This document shows, in pieces, positions 1 to 9,459 of a DNA stretch of 35,290 nucleotides. This stretch comes from a virus. The stretch spans positions 1 through 35,290 of the IMG/VR virus record IMGVR_UViG_3300020166_000058; one strand, written 5' to 3'. How positions within the stretch are numbered: position 1 is the stretch's first letter; every line of letters starts with the position of its first letter. The position numbers and the translations under genes are program-made. The notes below the pieces were generated by a model. That model did not search any database. It worked only from the letters and a program-made list of their open reading frames with translations, and was not told the DNA's origin.

Positions 1-1
1 A

Positions 2-1108
2 AAAGGTCGATACGCCTCAGAGCAAGAGCGAGCAATGGCGCAAGATGCGGCTACTGCACAGTATCGTGCTGACACGTTGGCGGCTCAAGCCAAACGCACC
101 GGCCTTGAGTCAACGAAGTTTGAGCGAGATCAGCTCAAAGAAGCTGGGAAGTTTTATATGGGAAGCGCCATGCTTCCTGACTTCAAGGTCGACACTGAGT
201 TAGAAGGTCAACTGCAATCAGCAGGTCTGCAACGATTTCTGCCAAGCCAGCAAATTGACACTGAGAATCTCGTCACCCTTAACAATTTAGATCGAATGGG
301 TAGAGAGATATTGCAGACCGGCGAAATAGGAAGGGCTAACAGTCCTGAGTTCTTGGATCTTTTTAACAAAGCATTCGATCGCGAAATAAGTACTGGTGAA
401 GGTCAGGTTGATCCTAGCTCAGGCAAGGTAGTAAAGGATAAGCGCGTCGTGGGCTTCCAAGATATGGGCAGCGGTAAGTTTGCTACCGAGGTAACCATGG
501 TTTATGAAGATGGCACGCAATCTGAGCCACGCCCGGTTACTCTTTTCCGCTCTAGCAACCCAGATGATCCTGTGGTTGCAGAAGATCCTGATGCAATGAT
601 CCGAATGGTGCTGGGCCGAGCAGAAGTTGCTCGACGCATATCCTCTAACAAAGGGACCATCCAGTCCGCATACGACTTGATCACCGGAAAGAACGACAAG
701 GCTGAAACAGGCCAGACGCTGCCAGCTAACGCAAAGATGATTGAATATCTCACTCAGAATGGCATGGAGCGTGGTGAGGCAACGACGATTGTTACTCAGT
801 CAAAGGGCAATCCAATGAGTATCGCTGCGACGGTAGCAGGAAGAATGGTAACTGGCGACGTAAGCGGTGAGGCGACATTTGAGCAGGTATACCCACAAGT
901 GCTACAAGCCCTTCAATCTCCTGAAGCACCTACTGCAGCACCTACTGCAGCACCCGCTGGAACGCCTACTGCAACACCCACGACAGACCAAGAAGCATTA
1001 AAGGCTGAGAAAGCTAAGGCTATGGGTCTCAACATTCCCGGTCAGGTAGACGTGACGCAGGCCCAGTCGAATACCCTGCCCCCCGGTTACAGAACGGCTA
1101 TAGGGTAA
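2..1108 (+). CDS. Virion-region protein of unknown function, 5' truncated by the window edge
   Basis: I do not recognise a family. The frame is open from base 2, and the first ATG (35) lacks a ribosome binding site, so the gene very probably starts upstream and about 368 C-terminal residues are present. The sequence is polar and charged, with no membrane segment or signal peptide. Counting from the ATG at 35, residues ~120-180 are Gly/Asp-rich and look like a beta-structured domain. Residues ~298-314 form an Ala/Pro/Thr linker encoded by 12-bp near-repeats (928-975). It lies 6 bp before the next virion gene in the same orientation, so it belongs to the late operon. A structural or internal virion role is inferred from position only. 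Confidence 0.75.
   Translation, partial: KGRYASEQERAMAQDAATAQYRADTLAAQAKRTGLESTKFERDQLKEAGKFYMGSAMLPDFKVDTELEGQLQSAGLQRFLPSQQIDTENLVTLNNLDRMGREILQTGEIGRANSPEFLDLFNKAFDREISTGEGQVDPSSGKVVKDKRVVGFQDMGSGKFATEVTMVYEDGTQSEPRPVTLFRSSNPDDPVVAEDPDAMIRMVLGRAEVARRISSNKGTIQSAYDLITGKNDKAETGQTLPANAKMIEYLTQNGMERGEATTIVTQSKGNPMSIAATVAGRMVTGDVSGEATFEQVYPQVLQALQSPEAPTAAPTAAPAGTPTATPTTDQEALKAEKAKAMGLNIPGQVDVTQAQSNTLPPGYRTAIG
928..975 (+). repeat. Four 12-bp tandem repeats coding an Ala-Pro-Thr linker
   Basis: Units at 928-939 and 940-951 are identical (GCACCTACTGCA). Those at 952-963 and 964-975 are diverged copies. They encode an Ala/Pro/Thr-rich linker near the C-terminus of the first protein. Such repeats expand and contract by slippage and usually mark flexible inter-domain linkers. 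Confidence 0.85.
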
Positions 1109-1114
1109 TAGCGC

Positions 1115-2872
1115 GTGGAGTTCGCTACCGACAAGGACAACAACCGCTTTCGATGGGATGGTAACGACTGGGTTAAAGCCGAGTTTGCCTATGACCAAAA
1201 CAACAATGAGTTTGCTTGGGATGGCGCCGATTGGGCGCAGGTAAATACTGAGGCTCAAGACTTTGCTGACGAGAAGTATGGGCAGCAACAGCCCTCAGCC
1301 CCTTTGGATGGTCAAGAGCAAAATCGGTTTGGTGATTTCGTAGATCAGACCCAAGCAGCATTCGCAGAAAGCTTCGGTGCTGATGCAGCTGCTGCCCGAA
1401 TCTTGACTGGCAGTGAAACTGCGGGTGCTATTGAAGACTCCCTTTACGAGTATGGTGAAGAGCAAAGGTCGACTTTAAGCTCTAACGCCAGAGAAGCTCA
1501 GGGCAAGACATGGCTCAGCGAAAACGAGGGCGAGACCTTCGGTGATGCATGGGGCGATGTTGATAGCTGGATTTCACTTGGAGCGTCCGGCGCAGGATCT
1601 CTAGGCTCGTTGATCGCTGGTGGTGGCGTAATTAAAGCAGCTGCCAGTATTGGTCTTCGTGGCCTTGGTAAGACCATCGTTAAAAACAGCGCGACAGACA
1701 AGCGCGTCAACATGGGTATCTACGGAACACTCGAGGCAGGAATGGTCGGTGGTTCCGCAGGCCGTGCTGTTGAGGAAGAAATCCTCCGCATGCCTAATGA
1801 AATTCTCGTGGAATCCGAAGGATTTCAGGATGTATTCCAAGAGCTGATCGAAGAAGGCTATTCAGAGTCAGAGGCGGCAGACCAAGGTAAAAAGATATTC
1901 GCAAGAAGCACTGCTCAGATGGCAGTTGTCGGAGGCGGAGCAGCAGGTTTAGTTCTTGGCACAGTAGCTGGTAAGTATCTTGATGATGCGATCTCTGGGC
2001 GTATGGCTGGAGGAATGGCCGGGCTTCCTAAGAACGTAGCACTACAGACCGGAGTTCAAGGGGGTACTGAAGCAGCCCAAGGCGGCAGTCAGAAGTTTGT
2101 AGAAAACTTCGGTGTTCAGCAGGCTGACTCAAGCCAAGAACTTTCAGAAGGTGTAGCCGAAGCTGCGGTAGCAGAGGGTCTTGCTGGCGGAATGATGGGC
2201 GCACCTGTGGGTGCAATTGGATCTCTTAGTTCACCGGTCGATTTGACTCAGACTCCTGACACGGATCCATTCTCGGATGTCGAGATTCCTGATCTTGGGC
2301 TAGTGGTAGATGAATTCGGCAACCCAGTGGAGCCAGAGGGTTTGCTACCTGCGCCAGAAGTAGAGCCCGAACAGGTAGAACCAGACTTCGTTGTCACGCC
2401 TAGTGGCATGGCAGCAGAGAGCCAAGCGGATATTGACCAAGGTCAAGAGCGCATGAGAGCAGAGGCCGAGTCAGAAGTGCCTCTCATTGAGACAACTTAT
2501 CAGCCAGATCCTGACATGGTGGTTAACAGTCAGGGCGAGGCAATGACGCCTGACCAGCAGACTCAGGTCGACCTTGGCTTTAGGCCTAACCAGCTGGCTA
2601 TTGAAAACAAGAACGTAATCTACGGCGAGGGACCAGTACGTGATCCCGCACGCAATGATGCTCTCGAGGAAGAGTTTCCTCAAGGATACAACGTCGACAC
2701 CTATGAAGGTGATGCTGAGTTCAAGGCGCTGAAAGACATCAACATCAAGCAGCAGTTCCAAATTGAGGACTCCGGCGAGGTAGTTGAGGTCAGTGAGAGG
2801 GCGGATCGATTGTTTAGTAAAATCGACAAGCGCAGAGGTGTACTGACCAAACTTCTGGAGTGCGTAGGCTAA
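1115..2872 (+). CDS. Glycine-rich putative internal virion (ejection-type) protein
   Basis: 585 residues from a GTG start (1115), six bases after the previous stop, with AGGG just upstream. Residues 2-41 are two ~20-residue tandem repeats of pattern EFA-D--NN-F-WDG-DW. Gly/Ala-rich hydrophobic, amphipathic segments lie at about 155-180, 268-290 and 355-370, separated by acidic stretches. Residues ~375-470 are Pro/Glu/Asp-rich and probably disordered. An LFSK motif at 566-569, 16 residues before the C-terminus, resembles the three LFSR motifs in the 2105-residue protein of this operon. Gly-rich helices of this kind occur in phage proteins ejected into the envelope. That role is inferred and no enzyme motif is visible. 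Confidence 0.75.
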   Translation: MEFATDKDNNRFRWDGNDWVKAEFAYDQNNNEFAWDGADWAQVNTEAQDFADEKYGQQQPSAPLDGQEQNRFGDFVDQTQAAFAESFGADAAAARILTGSETAGAIEDSLYEYGEEQRSTLSSNAREAQGKTWLSENEGETFGDAWGDVDSWISLGASGAGSLGSLIAGGGVIKAAASIGLRGLGKTIVKNSATDKRVNMGIYGTLEAGMVGGSAGRAVEEEILRMPNEILVESEGFQDVFQELIEEGYSESEAADQGKKIFARSTAQMAVVGGGAAGLVLGTVAGKYLDDAISGRMAGGMAGLPKNVALQTGVQGGTEAAQGGSQKFVENFGVQQADSSQELSEGVAEAAVAEGLAGGMMGAPVGAIGSLSSPVDLTQTPDTDPFSDVEIPDLGLVVDEFGNPVEPEGLLPAPEVEPEQVEPDFVVTPSGMAAESQADIDQGQERMRAEAESEVPLIETTYQPDPDMVVNSQGEAMTPDQQTQVDLGFRPNQLAIENKNVIYGEGPVRDPARNDALEEEFPQGYNVDTYEGDAEFKALKDINIKQQFQIEDSGEVVEVSERADRLFSKIDKRRGVLTKLLECVG

Positions 2873-3234
2873 TGAATAAGATTTCTAAGAAAGACCTAGA
2901 GCAAAAAATGCGGTCTGGCGCGGTAGTGCGAGATGCCAGTAACAAGAAATTATACAAGGGCGATCAACCGGCTCCTTCTAAGGCTGACATTGCTCCCCTC
3001 CTAGACAAGGCTGCACTCGAAGATCTGAACTCGATCAATGAGACCGCAGGCAAGCGTATCGATGCGGCACTGGCTGTGGCAGAGAAAAAGGAAGGGCAGA
3101 CGCAAGAGCTCATGAAGCAGATCACCGAAATGCTAGAAAAAACTTCTAAGCGCGTTCCCTACGAATTCGAAATTATTCGTGACGACAAGGGCAACCTATC
3201 AAAGGTGAAAGCCACCCCAGTTGAGGCTGAATAA
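2872..3234 (+). CDS. Small helical phage protein of unknown function (120 aa)
   Basis: The ATG at 2872 overlaps the preceding stop (TAATG), with GGAG at 2857-2860. An in-frame GTG at 2860 is the alternative start. The protein is Lys/Glu-rich. Residues ~45-95 look like a long amphipathic helix or coiled coil. It ends in a beta-like segment, EFEIIRDDKGNLSKVKATPV, a pattern seen at the C-terminus of many small phage proteins of unknown function. The next gene starts at its stop (AATAATG), so translation is coupled. It may be a small virion or scaffold-like component, but nothing in the sequence decides this. Confidence 0.75.
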   Translation: MNKISKKDLEQKMRSGAVVRDASNKKLYKGDQPAPSKADIAPLLDKAALEDLNSINETAGKRIDAALAVAEKKEGQTQELMKQITEMLEKTSKRVPYEFEIIRDDKGNLSKVKATPVEAE

Positions 3235-4904
3235 TGCCTGCTTATTCAACTGACCTTCAAACGCTGAGCACTGCCGATGGTGTGGATGGTTCGCAGCCTA
3301 CCGGATGGTCTGAAACGTCAGGCCATATTACTGGTAACCAAGGCCCCGCAGACGAGGACTTAGTTCTTCAGGGTCAGTCGTGCGTATCGAAACCTTCAGG
3401 AAACGCTACTGGCGTTGCGGCGGGATTTAACTACAACCACGGCATCAATATCAGGGCTGATGCAGATTGGGTGGATGGCACTTCGGTTATTTTCTATTGG
3501 TGGCTGGCTACATTTCCCAGCGCTTTGGAGAGCTTTACTTTTGGCCCTACCACGGGCGTAAGTGGCGATACAGGCGCTACTATTTCAGGCGGCTACCTGC
3601 TTGGCGTAGGTCAGGGTGAGGCAAACGCTCGATACTTTAACGTGGGCGGAAACGACAAATACGCTGGACCCTTCGGTGGATGGGTGAACACTGCCGTAGA
3701 GCCGGTCAATACCCCTGTCGCTTATACAGACGGCAGCCCAAACGCTATTTATGACGTGTTTCATTACATCCCGGTACTGAAGCAGTCGGTACGTCGAGGT
3801 AACTCGATGGCGGCAGATGTTTTGCGATGGGGTCCGAGAGGAAAGATAACAGTAAGCGGCACAGGTGTTGCCACGCTTGATCGTGTCGGTGAGTTTGACA
3901 GTCGAAATGATACGTCTGCCGATTCAGAGTTCACGCTAATTGATAGTGGTCAGCACCGGCTAGGCCTATTCCAATCCGAGGCAGGCTTCTACCTATGGAA
4001 GGGTCAGTTAGAGGTGACGGGCACACTGACTGATGACAACACATCTATCGTGTTGCAGGACTGCCCAACCGTTTATGCCGACTTCACGGAGATGCTCGTT
4101 AATGATGGGACAGTAAACCTGACAAACGTCTCGTTCACTGCGCAAGCGACTTCACCAAGGCAAGGTAAGTTTTCGCGAACGGGCTTGAGCCCCACTTTAA
4201 ATATGACCGGCTGCGTTTTATTGGATACGTCAACAGCGTCCTTATCAAGCGCTACTGGATGCTCCTTTGTTAGAACGCTTGCAGTAACAACAAGCGGCAA
4301 CTTTAAAAACAACAAGGTAACAGAGTCGGCAGATACCGTTGGATTGAAAACAAGCTCGTTCAACATTTTTTCAAGCGACGTTACTGGTAATGAGTTTACG
4401 AAAAGCGCCAGTACAAGCCATGCAGCAGAGATAAACGGTACTACAGACTTTGTTTGGGACAACACGCTTATTGGTTATGGCACAGGCTCAACTGGGAGCC
4501 CGGTTACAACAACCAGCACGGGCAACGAAGCACTGCATCTAACATCAACTAGCGGCACTATCGATATTTCAGTTGCTGCTGGAGCAACTATACCCACGAT
4601 CAGATCAAGCGGAGTGACAGTCAACGTCATTGCTCAGCAAACAACGCTAACAATTACCGGCGTAAAGGCTGGCTCTGACGTTGTTATTAGATCCGCTGGA
4701 ACAACAACAAAATTACTAGACGTTCAGGACATTGTTTCGGATGGGAGCGTCTCGTACCAGTATACATTCGCTGCGTCGACATTCGTTGACGTAGCAGTAT
4801 ACGGAGAGGGATTCGTCCCTTTCTTTATCAACAACTTTGAGCTTAGCGTCAATGATGCGTCATTGCCTGCGGCTCAGGTCACAGATAGGAACTACACCCC
4901 ATGA
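3234..4904 (+). CDS. Beta-rich virion protein, putative tail appendage component
   Basis: 556 residues starting at an ATG that overlaps the previous stop. The composition is Ser/Thr/Gly/Asn-rich and low in Lys. Residues ~250-510 are dominated by short alternating strands and turns (SGTIDISVAAGATIPTIRSS), consistent with a beta-helix or stacked beta fold as in fibre and spike proteins. The N-terminal ~200 residues contain aromatic-rich stretches (VIFYWWLATFPS) resembling a globular lectin-like domain. There is no signal peptide and no hydrolase motif. I do not recognise the family. A surface-exposed appendage is inferred from composition and from its position among the virion genes. Confidence 0.75.
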   Translation: MPAYSTDLQTLSTADGVDGSQPTGWSETSGHITGNQGPADEDLVLQGQSCVSKPSGNATGVAAGFNYNHGINIRADADWVDGTSVIFYWWLATFPSALESFTFGPTTGVSGDTGATISGGYLLGVGQGEANARYFNVGGNDKYAGPFGGWVNTAVEPVNTPVAYTDGSPNAIYDVFHYIPVLKQSVRRGNSMAADVLRWGPRGKITVSGTGVATLDRVGEFDSRNDTSADSEFTLIDSGQHRLGLFQSEAGFYLWKGQLEVTGTLTDDNTSIVLQDCPTVYADFTEMLVNDGTVNLTNVSFTAQATSPRQGKFSRTGLSPTLNMTGCVLLDTSTASLSSATGCSFVRTLAVTTSGNFKNNKVTESADTVGLKTSSFNIFSSDVTGNEFTKSASTSHAAEINGTTDFVWDNTLIGYGTGSTGSPVTTTSTGNEALHLTSTSGTIDISVAAGATIPTIRSSGVTVNVIAQQTTLTITGVKAGSDVVIRSAGTTTKLLDVQDIVSDGSVSYQYTFAASTFVDVAVYGEGFVPFFINNFELSVNDASLPAAQVTDRNYTP

Positions 4905-5071
4905 TGAAAAAAGTAGTCATGACAACAGACAGCAAGCACGTAGGTGACACGGTCGACTCCACCGCCGACGTAATTGAATTCGCTGACGGCGAGAAGATGC
5001 AGGTGGAAAAGCGCCTAGCAGACAACAGGGTTCTCTCGAACTCCAACTACGTTATTATTTTAGAGGAATAA
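4901..5071 (+). CDS. Small protein of unknown function (56 aa)
   Basis: The ATG at 4901 overlaps the previous stop codon (4902-4904), and an immediate second ATG lies at 4904. The 56-residue product begins MMKKVVMTTDSKHVGDTV and ends in a hydrophobic strand, NYVIILEE. It looks like a small all-beta fold. Its last codons (GAGGAA) supply the ribosome binding site of the next gene at 5075, so it sits within a continuous translational chain. Function is unknown. Confidence 0.65.
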   Translation: MMKKVVMTTDSKHVGDTVDSTADVIEFADGEKMQVEKRLADNRVLSNSNYVIILEE

Positions 5072-5074
5072 AAC

Positions 5075-6523
5075 ATGGCCAAGTTGATTGATGGTGACGA
5101 TCTCATCGTCGGCACTAACATCGCTATTGATACAACTGCCCGGACTTTTACGCTTACCGCGTCAGCTGATGGTTCTACGACCAATGGCCTGATCGCAAAA
5201 GACGGCGTAACACTTCAGGCGCTGTATTCTAAATTCATCAAGCTCTGGGAAACCAGTGCTTACAACAGCTTCCCGTTCCCAATGTATGCAATTGACGCCA
5301 AGTCGGGTCAGTTCCAGTTTGGTTTTGACGGATCAAAGTTCAGTGATTGGGGTCCATCAAACGACGCTACTCGTAACATGTTGCGAGATGGTGGTTTCGA
5401 TGAATTCCAAGCAGGCGGCACAGCAGCCCTTGATGGAACATCTGCAACCGGCGATCTTGCTCGCAGATATGTAGGCATCGTATCTCTGGGTGATGTTAAT
5501 ACGGGCGCTCAGCTTTACTACCAGCTTGCCTCAGCAGATGCCGCGGTCGATTTCGAATTTGACGATGAGGTTAACCAAGCAGTACAGATCTTTGGTGACT
5601 CAGCTGTTGATGCAGGGTCAGCCAACGTCAACAAGCAGGCATTCTTCAGAGCCTATGCTCGTGAGGAAGGGTTCACATACCGCGACTCTACGCTGGCCGA
5701 CACTGGTCAGACAGCGACAGGTGCATTTACTGTTAATGTTCTGCTCTCTAACTCGGTTGATACGAACATTGTCAACACTGACGCAGAGATTACCGGAGCT
5801 CAATCTGCGACTTACACAAACATCACGGTCGATTACTTCAGTGCAGGTCAGTCAACGGACATCAACGATGTAAACGATGACTTCCCTTTCAGCGTTATCG
5901 TCGATGGTAATGGTGCAACGCTTCAGCAAATCTACACCAAGCTGCAGTACCTTCTTCGCCAAGATGCGGACATTAATGATGCTGGAAACGCAGGGACAAT
6001 AAACGGTAAGACGGCTAACTTGCTTGCGGAATTTGAGGGATCAACGCTCAAGTGTAAGCAAGGCGTGTTTATCTCGAACTTTAATGTCGACGAGCTGAAC
6101 AATGTCGAGTTCATTGACGATAACGGCGTAACTCGTGTTTACAACTTTGCTTCAAGTGGAACGCTTCAGTTCAACAGCTTCTTGGCGTCAGGTGGAACAG
6201 GCTACTTCACTATGTTCATCACTGACTCAGTCACTGGTGCTGATGACTACGGAACGGGCGCTGCAATTGTTCTTGACGACAAGGATGGCTCGGACATTTC
6301 AGGAACAATCTCAAGCGGATCTATTCCCTTCACTTTCGCATACGACACCAACGTGCAGGGCGGTCGGTCAGTCTTCACAGAAGCTGGCGGAACGGTTCCT
6401 GTAACGGTCATTGCGGGTAACAAAGGCGTGGCTAAGCCGGTAGTTGCAACAGCAACAATCACCAAGGCGAAAGGTATAACGATCTCTCTCGTTGCTGAGC
6501 AGGATCGAGCTTACGTCGACTAA
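5075..6523 (+). CDS. Putative virion structural protein (482 aa)
   Basis: ATG at 5075 with GAGGAA eight bases upstream. The protein is 482 residues, acidic, and rich in Asp, Thr, Ala and Gly. It has regular beta-type segments (e.g. DDLIVGTNIAIDTTARTFTL at residues 8-27) and no membrane segment or catalytic motif. The N-terminal region around residues 50-100 contains an aromatic cluster (FPFPMYAIDAKSGQFQFGF). It is separated from the next virion gene by 12 bp that carry a strong AGGAG site. It probably forms part of the tail or another appendage, but I do not recognise the family. Confidence 0.75.
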   Translation: MAKLIDGDDLIVGTNIAIDTTARTFTLTASADGSTTNGLIAKDGVTLQALYSKFIKLWETSAYNSFPFPMYAIDAKSGQFQFGFDGSKFSDWGPSNDATRNMLRDGGFDEFQAGGTAALDGTSATGDLARRYVGIVSLGDVNTGAQLYYQLASADAAVDFEFDDEVNQAVQIFGDSAVDAGSANVNKQAFFRAYAREEGFTYRDSTLADTGQTATGAFTVNVLLSNSVDTNIVNTDAEITGAQSATYTNITVDYFSAGQSTDINDVNDDFPFSVIVDGNGATLQQIYTKLQYLLRQDADINDAGNAGTINGKTANLLAEFEGSTLKCKQGVFISNFNVDELNNVEFIDDNGVTRVYNFASSGTLQFNSFLASGGTGYFTMFITDSVTGADDYGTGAAIVLDDKDGSDISGTISSGSIPFTFAYDTNVQGGRSVFTEAGGTVPVTVIAGNKGVAKPVVATATITKAKGITISLVAEQDRAYVD

Positions 6524-6535
6524 TAGGAGTTAATC

Positions 6536-8518
6536 ATGGCGGCTAACGACAAGCGTTTCACCCGTGTTCCACCAGAGAGCACTGGTGATCGCATCCACAT
6601 GGTCCATACCGCAGAGATTGAATTCTCTGGTGGCTATGATCAGTGGCAGATAGGCAAGAGATACACCATTAGTGGTAACGGTGGGCCAACTATGTTGGTT
6701 CACGTCCACGGTGTGCAGGGCTCAGGCGTTGCTGGTCACCTAAGCGTTCACTACGCGAAGGCTGACAAGTACAACGAAGTAGAGCCAATCGCAGGGCAGA
6801 CGGTCACCGATCCTGATGGCATTACTGTCGCTGCTACTGTCGTTGCCGCTTATGATACTTACATACCTGCTCAGAACATTATTGGTTACGATAACCCTGA
6901 GTACGGCATGGATGTCGATATCACTGGCTCAGCCAATGTCCGATTTGCTGAGGGTCTTCCGCAGCTAGATGCGTGGGGCAAGCTACGAACCACTGGTGCT
7001 ACTTCTCTGGGTGAGTATGTCTTCGGACAGCCTGAGATTCTGAACAACAACTTTGCCAAGACCTCATTCGAGGGTGGCTATATCACCTATGAAGTGGATC
7101 GAAACTCCGTAAAGGTTGGTATTGATGATCAGGTTGGTACAGTCGCAAATGCGTTTGCTGCCATGACTTCAAATACTTATCACCGGTATGTGGCAGGCAG
7201 TAGTCACCTGTACGCAGGCACTGCCAGACTAAACGACCCTGCAGCGACAGGCAGCGTTAGACGCTGGGGATTGTTTGATTCAAACAATGGCTTCTTCTTT
7301 ATTGTAGGAGCAGGCGGCACTGGTGCAGCAGGCGCCACAGGATTTGGTGTGTGTATTCGCAGCAGCATCCCTTCTGCTCCACAGAAAGACACGATCATTC
7401 CTCGATCCGAATGGAATGGAGACAAACTTGATGGCACAGGTGATAGCCAAGAAGTACTAGACCTGACTCACGCAAACATCTGGTGGATTGATATCCAATG
7501 GCATGGTGCTGGACGAGTTAGGTTCGGAACCTATGTAGATGGTCAGCGCGTTGTTTGTCATAGCTATTATCAAGGCAATCGGTTTGATCAAGCGATGAGC
7601 CAGACAGCGTCGTTACCGGTTTGTTTCTCAAACAAGGGGACCGCAGGTACTGGCTCAAATCTGTTTATTGAGACTTGGTCTGCTGCGGTATGGACTGAAA
7701 CGACGCTCGATGTTCGTAGCTTCGGTCAGCCATCTACCTATGCGTCATCGCATGCGACCGTTACAGCAGACATCGGTGACGACTGGCAGTACCTGTTCAG
7801 CCTGAGTCCAGAGCAGCTCCTTGATAGTGGCGAGGTTAACCACTCTTTGTATATGCCTACATCAATATCAGCGTTCGCATTTGATCAGGTCGCTGGGGCA
7901 CCAGAAGCGTTGGTGGATATGAAGGCAACCTTGAACTCAGTACACGCTGGTCATGATTTTAGTTTGATCCCCGGAACTACGGTCGATGTCTCTACTGCAG
8001 GAACAAGCTACGGCGGTGGCAAGACCATCCTCGAAGAAATGTTCCGAGGTCGCTATGAAGCTGATCTTACCGACACATACAACAACTATCAGTATGGATC
8101 AGTTAAGAACTACTCAGATGATGGCGGAACCGCATCGCAAACAGTTACCGGTGCTACTGAAGCATTAGAGGCCGAGATTACTGTCAGTGGATTACTGGCA
8201 CTGAGAGAGCCTCAAGCGGCAACCTTCCCTCTCAACCTATTGGGTGGCGCAGTAGAGATCACTGGGTCCACAAACGTCAGCTGGAACGGCACTTATTTCT
8301 TGAGCCCAACTGGGACGAGCACAGCCAAGCTATACAGTGATGTGGGCTTGATGACTCCGGTTGACTCATCTGGATTCGGTGCATTTACCGGGACAGCTAC
8401 CGTCAAAGGATTCTATGGCTCACGACTTGTCTGGAGCTTCTTCGCGAAGACTAGACCTAGCCTTTTCACAACAGTGAAGTTGATGCTGGCGGTGAATTGG
8501 AAAGAGCTGATCCAGTAA
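6536..8518 (+). CDS. Putative large virion structural protein (660 aa)
   Basis: ATG at 6536 preceded by TAGGAG. The 660-residue protein is beta-rich. Residues ~1-130 include a region contacting PAQNIIGYDNPEYGMDV, and the middle section (residues ~215-420) has a concanavalin-like look with repeated aromatic strands (WWIDIQWHGAGRVRFGTYVD). The C-terminal ~100 residues are Gly/Thr-rich. No catalytic residues can be assigned. It is co-directional with its neighbours, with short spacers, and is most likely a tail or adsorption-apparatus protein. The family is not recognised. Confidence 0.75.
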   Translation: MAANDKRFTRVPPESTGDRIHMVHTAEIEFSGGYDQWQIGKRYTISGNGGPTMLVHVHGVQGSGVAGHLSVHYAKADKYNEVEPIAGQTVTDPDGITVAATVVAAYDTYIPAQNIIGYDNPEYGMDVDITGSANVRFAEGLPQLDAWGKLRTTGATSLGEYVFGQPEILNNNFAKTSFEGGYITYEVDRNSVKVGIDDQVGTVANAFAAMTSNTYHRYVAGSSHLYAGTARLNDPAATGSVRRWGLFDSNNGFFFIVGAGGTGAAGATGFGVCIRSSIPSAPQKDTIIPRSEWNGDKLDGTGDSQEVLDLTHANIWWIDIQWHGAGRVRFGTYVDGQRVVCHSYYQGNRFDQAMSQTASLPVCFSNKGTAGTGSNLFIETWSAAVWTETTLDVRSFGQPSTYASSHATVTADIGDDWQYLFSLSPEQLLDSGEVNHSLYMPTSISAFAFDQVAGAPEALVDMKATLNSVHAGHDFSLIPGTTVDVSTAGTSYGGGKTILEEMFRGRYEADLTDTYNNYQYGSVKNYSDDGGTASQTVTGATEALEAEITVSGLLALREPQAATFPLNLLGGAVEITGSTNVSWNGTYFLSPTGTSTAKLYSDVGLMTPVDSSGFGAFTGTATVKGFYGSRLVWSFFAKTRPSLFTTVKLMLAVNWKELIQ

Positions 8519-8528
8519 GGAGTAAGCC

Positions 8529-9236
8529 GTGGCATTATCGCTATGGATCTCGCACGCTGAAGAGTGGGAGGCCAACGAAAAAGTAAGCATCGACGGGGTT
8601 AGTAAAGTTATCCGTGTGAACGATGATGTCACGTCATTGGACATCAGGGTCGATGTTTACTCTGCGTGGGTTCGATGGTTCGAGCGGGATCAGAACGCTC
8701 AGTTCCTACCGGCAATGCGCTTCTCTGGCTTGGATCCCATTCCGGGCGGCTTCACGGGCGGGACATTCTTCGTAACGAACGGGTGGAAGCTGTACTACAA
8801 CCCGAACACAGTAGCTGTGAACGGCATCCTTTACTCTGACAATTTCTTGACCGCCTATTACACCTACGAAGGCGTCGAAGTATTCCCCGCGACTGTATCC
8901 GCACTGGGTATTCAGGCATCTGCTGCATCTGACGGCGCGGCGATTGCTGATGCTGTATGGGCGAACGATGGCGTTGTGTCTGCTGAGGATGTTGCAACGG
9001 AAGTTGCGGCACCTAGCGCCGATACGATTGCTGCTCAGGTCTGGAGTCAGGCCATAGAGGCAGGCCTAAGCGCGGAAGAAGTTACTCGCATCATGTTCTC
9101 AGTACTCACCGGCAAAGTTTCGGGAGCGGGAACAGGCACAGAGCGATTCCGCGATGTCGCTGACACCAAGGATCGATTAGTAGTCACCGTTGATGACGAT
9201 GGCAACAGGTCCGCGGTGGTGAGAGATGGCGCTTAA
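8529..9236 (+). CDS. Phage tail-region protein with conserved C-terminal VDDDGNR domain
   Basis: GTG start at 8529 preceded by AAGGAG. 235 residues. The N-terminal half is a beta domain (DVTSLDIRVDVYSAWVRWFE). The C-terminal ~80 residues carry repeated A--VW segments (ADAVWAND, AAQVWSQ), then EEVTRIMFSVLTGKVSGAG and VTVDDDGNRSAVVRDG. This C-terminal pattern recurs at the end of many small phage tail proteins of varied fold. It overlaps the next gene by 11 bp in another frame. A minor tail or baseplate role is inferred from that pattern and from position. Confidence 0.8.
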   Translation: MALSLWISHAEEWEANEKVSIDGVSKVIRVNDDVTSLDIRVDVYSAWVRWFERDQNAQFLPAMRFSGLDPIPGGFTGGTFFVTNGWKLYYNPNTVAVNGILYSDNFLTAYYTYEGVEVFPATVSALGIQASAASDGAAIADAVWANDGVVSAEDVATEVAAPSADTIAAQVWSQAIEAGLSAEEVTRIMFSVLTGKVSGAGTGTERFRDVADTKDRLVVTVDDDGNRSAVVRDGA

Positions 9237-9459
9237 ACATTTTGGCGCTCGTCATTTCAGAGCAAACACCTTTAAAACAATTACCCACTTTCGGGTCGAG
9301 GTCGAGCTACGCGACAAGACCGGCGGCACTCGCAAGAAGTGGGTTGAGTTCGAGGCTGAACGCTACAACGAGGAGATGCAACTTCTCTATGAGCAGGCTC
9401 GGAGAGATGAAGAAGAGATTATTGCTGTGATTGTTACAGCCATGGAGATCATACAGTGA
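9226..9459 (+). CDS. Small phage protein following the tail gene (77 aa)
   Basis: The ATG at 9226 lies inside the 3' end of the previous gene, and the stop overlaps the GTG of the next gene (GTGA at 9456), so the three genes are translationally coupled. The product is basic at the N-terminus (MALKHFGARHFRANTF), which matches the common N-terminus of the small ORF that follows such tail genes in many phages. A charged amphipathic helix makes up the second half. Function is unknown. Confidence 0.75.
   Translation: MALKHFGARHFRANTFKTITHFRVEVELRDKTGGTRKKWVEFEAERYNEEMQLLYEQARRDEEEIIAVIVTAMEIIQ

Noticed and set aside
4030-4036. Plus-strand CTGATGA followed by a CAACAC...GTGTTG hairpin
   Set aside because: There is no GAAA and no cleavage triplet after the hairpin, and the sequence is inside a virion coding frame. 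This is a chance heptamer.
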